Origin: Marivita sp051251565
GTDB lineage: Bacteria; Pseudomonadota; Alphaproteobacteria; Rhodobacterales; Rhodobacteraceae
DNA length: 64,000 nt
Reading direction: 5' to 3'
NCBI RefSeq assembly: GCF_051251565.1
Contig: NZ_JBPOFB010000008.1
Coordinates: forward strand, 1 to 64,000
Made by a program: the position numbers and the translations under genes. This document shows positions 60,740 to 64,000 of the stretch, piece by piece. The notes below the pieces were generated by a model. It was given only the letters and a program-made list of their open reading frames with translations, was not told where the DNA came from and searched no databases. Every line of letters begins with the position of its first letter. Positions within the stretch are counted from its first letter, which is position 1.

Positions 60740-61180
60740 TTATTTCCATTGGCGCGCGGCGTATTCCGAAAAATACCCGGTGAGCAGCGCACCGATCAGG
60801 AAAGTGGCGATCATCATCGGGTTCATCAGAATTCCACCATACTGAATCCCGATTTCAAAGATCGCAGAAAATGCTTCGACCGGACCGTCGAAGCGACGCT
60901 TCATCGCCTGTTGAAACATCTCAAGGCAGGCATGCAAGAACACGGACCAAAAGATCAATGCTGCCACGCCGGTCAACCCATTTGCAATCGCGTCCCGCGT
61001 GCCACGTCCGGCCCGCGTGCCAACAATGATCCATCCCACGAACCCGCCAACGATCGCGTTGAATTCAGAGAACCGCCCGAAATTCGTGATCTCCGGCAAA
61101 AGCGTTTTGACAAGCTCCGACGCCAAATATCCGAGAGCGGCCAAACACAGGGCAGCAACAGCTTTGGCGGCGGTGGGCAT
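60740..61180 (-). CDS. trgA: TrgA family membrane protein (tellurium resistance)
   Basis: 146 residues and four hydrophobic segments (about 5-25, 42-60, 70-90 and 118-138). NFGRFSEFNAIVGGFVGWIIVGTRAGRG near residue 35 is the characteristic family stretch. First gene of trgA-trgB-cysK. It likely acts in the inner membrane; no catalytic motif is visible. Confidence 0.88.
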   Translation of the reverse strand: MPTAAKAVAALCLAALGYLASELVKTLLPEITNFGRFSEFNAIVGGFVGWIIVGTRAGRGTRDAIANGLTGVAALIFWSVFLHACLEMFQQAMKRRFDGPVEAFSAIFEIGIQYGGILMNPMMIATFLIGALLTGYFSEYAARQWK

Positions 61181-61181
61181 G

Positions 61182-62390
61182 CTAGCTTGGTCTCGTTATT
61201 GTGATCTGGGTCACATCGCAGTTTCCGCTATGGAAGGTCGCCGCGCAAGAGGTGAGATAGAAATTCCACATTCTGCGGAAACGGTCATCAAACCCAAGGC
61301 CAGCCACGCTGTCCCATTTGTCATTGAACGTCTCGTGCCAGCGCCGGAGCGTCTGGCTGTAGCTTTCGCCAAATTCGATGGATTGCGCGACCTTGAGACC
61401 AGCAGCTTCGATTTCTTGACGCAACACGCCGGGACTGGGCAGCATGCCACCCGGAAAGATGTATTTCTGAATAAAATCAACACCACGGTTGTAAATCTCC
61501 CAGCGGGATTCTTCGACGGTGATGATCTGCAAAGTCGCATGTTTGCCCGGCTTGAGGCAGTTTTTCACTGATTTGAAATAGGTTGGCCAGTATTTTTGAC
61601 CCACGGCTTCGAACATCTCGATCGACGCGATGCCGTCATATTGGCCCGTCTCGTCGCGGTAATCCTGCAACTTGAAAGTCACACGATCCGACAATCCGGC
61701 CTTGGCAATCCGGTCCACGGCGTATTTGTACTGCTCTTCGCTGATGGTCAGCCCCGTGACCCGAAGCCCGCGTTCCTTTGCAGCGTATTCTGCAAAACCA
61801 CCCCAGCCACAGCCGATTTCAAGCACATGGTCACCCGGAACTGCGCCCATCTGGTCCACCATGCTTTTGTATTTCGCAATCTGCGCGTTTTCGGTGCTTT
61901 CCTGTCCTGACTCGAACAAGGCCGAGGAATAGGTCATCGTGTCGTCAAGCCAAAGCGCGTAAAACTCGTTCCCGAGATCGTAGTGATAGCTGATGTTCTT
62001 CTTCGCCTGACGCTTGGAATTGGATTGCATCCAGAACCGCATTTGTTCGTACCAGCGCACCAATTTCATGCCGGGAAAGCTGTCGTAGACATCGTTATTT
62101 TCGCCGTGCACGAAATCCATGAACGCCTGAAGGTCCGGCGTGCTCCACCAACCTTCGAGATAGGCATCGCTGAACCCAAGATCGCCGTCGCGGATCAACC
62201 GCGCAAATAGGTCTGTGTTGTGCACATGCACCTCGGCCACCGCCCCCGGCTCTGTTCCTTCAGCCCGGAAATGACGTCCGTCAGGGAGAACAAAATCAAC
62301 CCGTCCTTTCCGTAACTTATCTGCCATCGTAAAGACCTGCGCAAAGTAACGCGGAAGATCAGGTTGGTTTTCGGTCGATGTCAGGATCAT
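61182..62390 (-). CDS. cfa: cyclopropane-fatty-acyl-phospholipid synthase family protein
   Basis: 402 residues. The SAM site VLEIGCGWGGFAEYAA near residue 190, the NISYHYDLGNEFYALWLDDTMTYSSALF block near residue 135 and IEMFEAVGQKYWPTYF near residue 255 place it in the CFA synthase family, which methylates membrane acyl double bonds. In R. sphaeroides a photolyase-cfa pair belongs to the singlet-oxygen sigma-E regulon; the same order here is suggestive. It ends one base before the trgA start. Confidence 0.92.
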   Translation of the reverse strand: MILTSTENQPDLPRYFAQVFTMADKLRKGRVDFVLPDGRHFRAEGTEPGAVAEVHVHNTDLFARLIRDGDLGFSDAYLEGWWSTPDLQAFMDFVHGENNDVYDSFPGMKLVRWYEQMRFWMQSNSKRQAKKNISYHYDLGNEFYALWLDDTMTYSSALFESGQESTENAQIAKYKSMVDQMGAVPGDHVLEIGCGWGGFAEYAAKERGLRVTGLTISEEQYKYAVDRIAKAGLSDRVTFKLQDYRDETGQYDGIASIEMFEAVGQKYWPTYFKSVKNCLKPGKHATLQIITVEESRWEIYNRGVDFIQKYIFPGGMLPSPGVLRQEIEAAGLKVAQSIEFGESYSQTLRRWHETFNDKWDSVAGLGFDDRFRRMWNFYLTSCAATFHSGNCDVTQITITRPS

Positions 62391-62555
62391 GCAGGTTTTC
62401 CGCTGTCTAAGTTTGGTGACACTACCCAGACCCGTGTCAGGCAGGCAAGTGTTACCCCAAGGTAGTCCCACCCCGCCAAAGGCAAGGCAAGATTGACGTT
62501 AAGGTGCGGAATTCGTTCATTTTGCCGCCGTGCCACAATGGACACGGCCAACGCG

Positions 62556-63971
62556 TTAGAACGTCCTGTTCTGATAGGCGTCCAAGGCGCGTTTGCGGCC
62601 CTCATCGGGCTGCACAATTGGGTCAGGATAGCTGTCTTTCGCGTCCATCGACCAGCTGCGCGGGATCGCATCGAAATAGGCAAGCGCGTCTTTGTGCGGG
62701 CTGCCATATTCCTCTGCGAGCCAACGGCTGACATAGCCGCGGCCCTTGTCGAACTTATCCAGCTGCGACACCGGGTTGAACACGCGGAAATAGGGCGTCG
62801 CATCCGGGCCAGAGCCCGCCGACCATTGCCACCCCATCGCGTTCGAGGCCGGATCCCAGTCGATCAAGCAGTCCTCAAACCACTTTTGCCCAATCCTCCA
62901 GTGGCACATCAAATGCTTGGTCAGATAGCTGGCCACGATCATCCGCCCACGATTGTGCATGCGCCCTGTGACATACATCTCGCGCATGGCCGCGTCGACA
63001 AAACGTATGCCCGTGCGTCCCTGCATCCATGCCATCACCTCGGTGCTGCGGTCATCCTCGTTCCACGGAAAGGCCGACCAGCCTTCGCGCCAATTGTCAG
63101 TCAGAATGCGGGGCGTATGCCACATGAGGTGGTAGGCAAATTCGCGCCAGACCAATTCCTTGAGAAACGTCTCCGCCCCCGCCTTGCCGTCTTGCAGTGC
63201 GCGTTGCCCCGCGTGCCAGCATTGGGCCGGGCTGATCTCACCCAGAGCAAGGTTCTCTGACAAGTTCGACGTGCCATCCGTACCCGGCAGATCGCGTGTG
63301 CGGTCATACTCGGCCACCTTGGACGCCAGAAAGACCCCCAGCCGCGACTGAGCCGCCTGTTCACCCAACTGCACAAACGGGCGCACCACAGCGGCACCCC
63401 GGTTCATCGCCGCCCCCAGTTTCCAGTCGGACAGGGCTTCACTCTTTGGCCAAACGTCCGGTGCCGGCAGAGACGACGGCGCAGACAAAGGCGCTTGGAC
63501 CAAGCGTTCGCGCACCGATTTCCAGAACGGCGTGTAGACCTTGTAAAACTCACCTTGCTTGGTTTCAACACTCCACGGCTCAAACATCAGATGGCCGGCA
63601 AAGCTGTCCGCGACCACGCCCGCGTCTTTCAACGCGGCCTTCACATCCTTGTCCCGCGCGACAGACTCCGGGTCATAGGCGCGCTGCCAGAAAACAGCAC
63701 CAGCTCCCGTTTCGCGCACCAGCGCCGGGATCACCTCGCGCGCATCACCAGCGCGCAGGATCAAACGGCTGCCCTTGTCAGCCAGCGCATCCGCATACTG
63801 CTCAAGCCCCAGACCGTACCGCCATTTCGGCGCAGCGCCCAGACCATCAACCAAACCGTCCCGCACAAAGACCGGGATCACAGGACCACCGCGTTTCACC
63901 GCCGCATCCAATGCAGCGTGATCGCTGAGCCGTAAATCCCTGCGTATCCAGACCAATGTTGGATCTGCCAT
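62556..63971 (-). CDS. phrB: deoxyribodipyrimidine photo-lyase
   Basis: Repairs UV-induced pyrimidine dimers using blue light and FADH. 471 residues, class I CPD photolyase. N-terminal PTLVWIRRDLRLSDHAAL antenna domain opening; FAD domain with TGIRFVDAAMREMYVTGRMHNRGRMIVASYLTKHL near residue 325 and WQWSAGSGPDATPYFRVFNP near residue 385. AAAGGGGTGAGG precedes the ATG at 63971, so the gene is complete just inside the window's right edge. 165 bases separate it from cfa, with no gene between. Confidence 0.95.
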   Translation of the reverse strand: MADPTLVWIRRDLRLSDHAALDAAVKRGGPVIPVFVRDGLVDGLGAAPKWRYGLGLEQYADALADKGSRLILRAGDAREVIPALVRETGAGAVFWQRAYDPESVARDKDVKAALKDAGVVADSFAGHLMFEPWSVETKQGEFYKVYTPFWKSVRERLVQAPLSAPSSLPAPDVWPKSEALSDWKLGAAMNRGAAVVRPFVQLGEQAAQSRLGVFLASKVAEYDRTRDLPGTDGTSNLSENLALGEISPAQCWHAGQRALQDGKAGAETFLKELVWREFAYHLMWHTPRILTDNWREGWSAFPWNEDDRSTEVMAWMQGRTGIRFVDAAMREMYVTGRMHNRGRMIVASYLTKHLMCHWRIGQKWFEDCLIDWDPASNAMGWQWSAGSGPDATPYFRVFNPVSQLDKFDKGRGYVSRWLAEEYGSPHKDALAYFDAIPRSWSMDAKDSYPDPIVQPDEGRKRALDAYQNRTF

Positions 63972-64000
63972 GCCCTCACCCCTTTACATGCGTGTTGACC

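Noticed and set aside
1..64000. CRISPR arrays, prophage structural genes, rRNA operons
   Set aside because: No regularly spaced repeats, capsid/tail/terminase genes or rRNA sequence were seen anywhere in the window.

Overview
This 64 kb window is a chromosomal segment from an alphaproteobacterium, almost certainly a member of the Rhodobacteraceae (roseobacter-type). The evidence is convergent: GC-rich coding sequence with many 4-base ATGA overlaps; a LexA box of the alphaproteobacterial type (GAAC-N7-GAAC) inside the lexA promoter; a trgA-trgB-cysK tellurite locus as described in Rhodobacter; a holin/endolysin pair of the type that releases gene transfer agents (GTA); and a betaine-homocysteine methyltransferase-like gene beside a free-standing corrinoid protein, matching the split methionine synthase of roseobacters. 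I cannot assign a genus from sequence alone.

Layout. 1-1.2 kb: decayed IS630-type transposase end and gene-free DNA up to tRNA-Leu(UAG), probably an island edge. 1.3-5 kb: nnr facing glnB-glnA (nitrogen control). 5-9.7 kb: a membrane protein of unknown function, an MltB-type lytic transglycosylase, a DUF3445 haem protein, an endonuclease/phosphatase-family protein and a hydrolase-OsmC fusion. 9.7-12.7 kb: methyltransferase, corrinoid protein, a 57-residue membrane peptide and DUF1638. 12.7-19.2 kb: a YibQ-like periplasmic protein, then trpG-trpD-ung-trpC-moaC-moeA. 19.2-25.1 kb: lexA, comEC, gltX, gltA. 25-29.7 kb: a PaaG-like gene, ccmH-ccmF, then the GTA-type lysis cassette. 29.7-41.3 kb: cupin, thioesterase, zwf-pgl-pgi, nucleoside hydrolase, GNAT, CBS protein, selO, DUF533, two EamA transporters and a Fur-family regulator. 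41.3-50.8 kb: eno, ccmE, argC, murI, an acyltransferase, and single-chain indolepyruvate ferredoxin oxidoreductase with a divergent LysR gene. 50.8-55 kb: a structured small-RNA candidate, purL, and a small accessory patch (ParE/ParD-type toxin-antitoxin and an HTH protein) ending at tRNA-Ser(GGA). 55-64 kb: a frameshifted membrane protein gene, alaX, mechanosensitive channel, cysK-trgB-trgA, cfa and phr.

Most of the window is core metabolism. The parts that deserve a second look are the corrinoid/DUF1638 cluster with its perfect operator-like palindrome; the frameshift at a canonical X-XXY-YYZ heptamer at 55135-55141; the three-hairpin RNA candidate at 50874-50986; the GTA lysis pair with an EF-hand-like loop in its endolysin; two matching LacI-type operators before zwf and eno; and a dispersed intergenic element present three times, two copies of which flank ccmE in inverted orientation.
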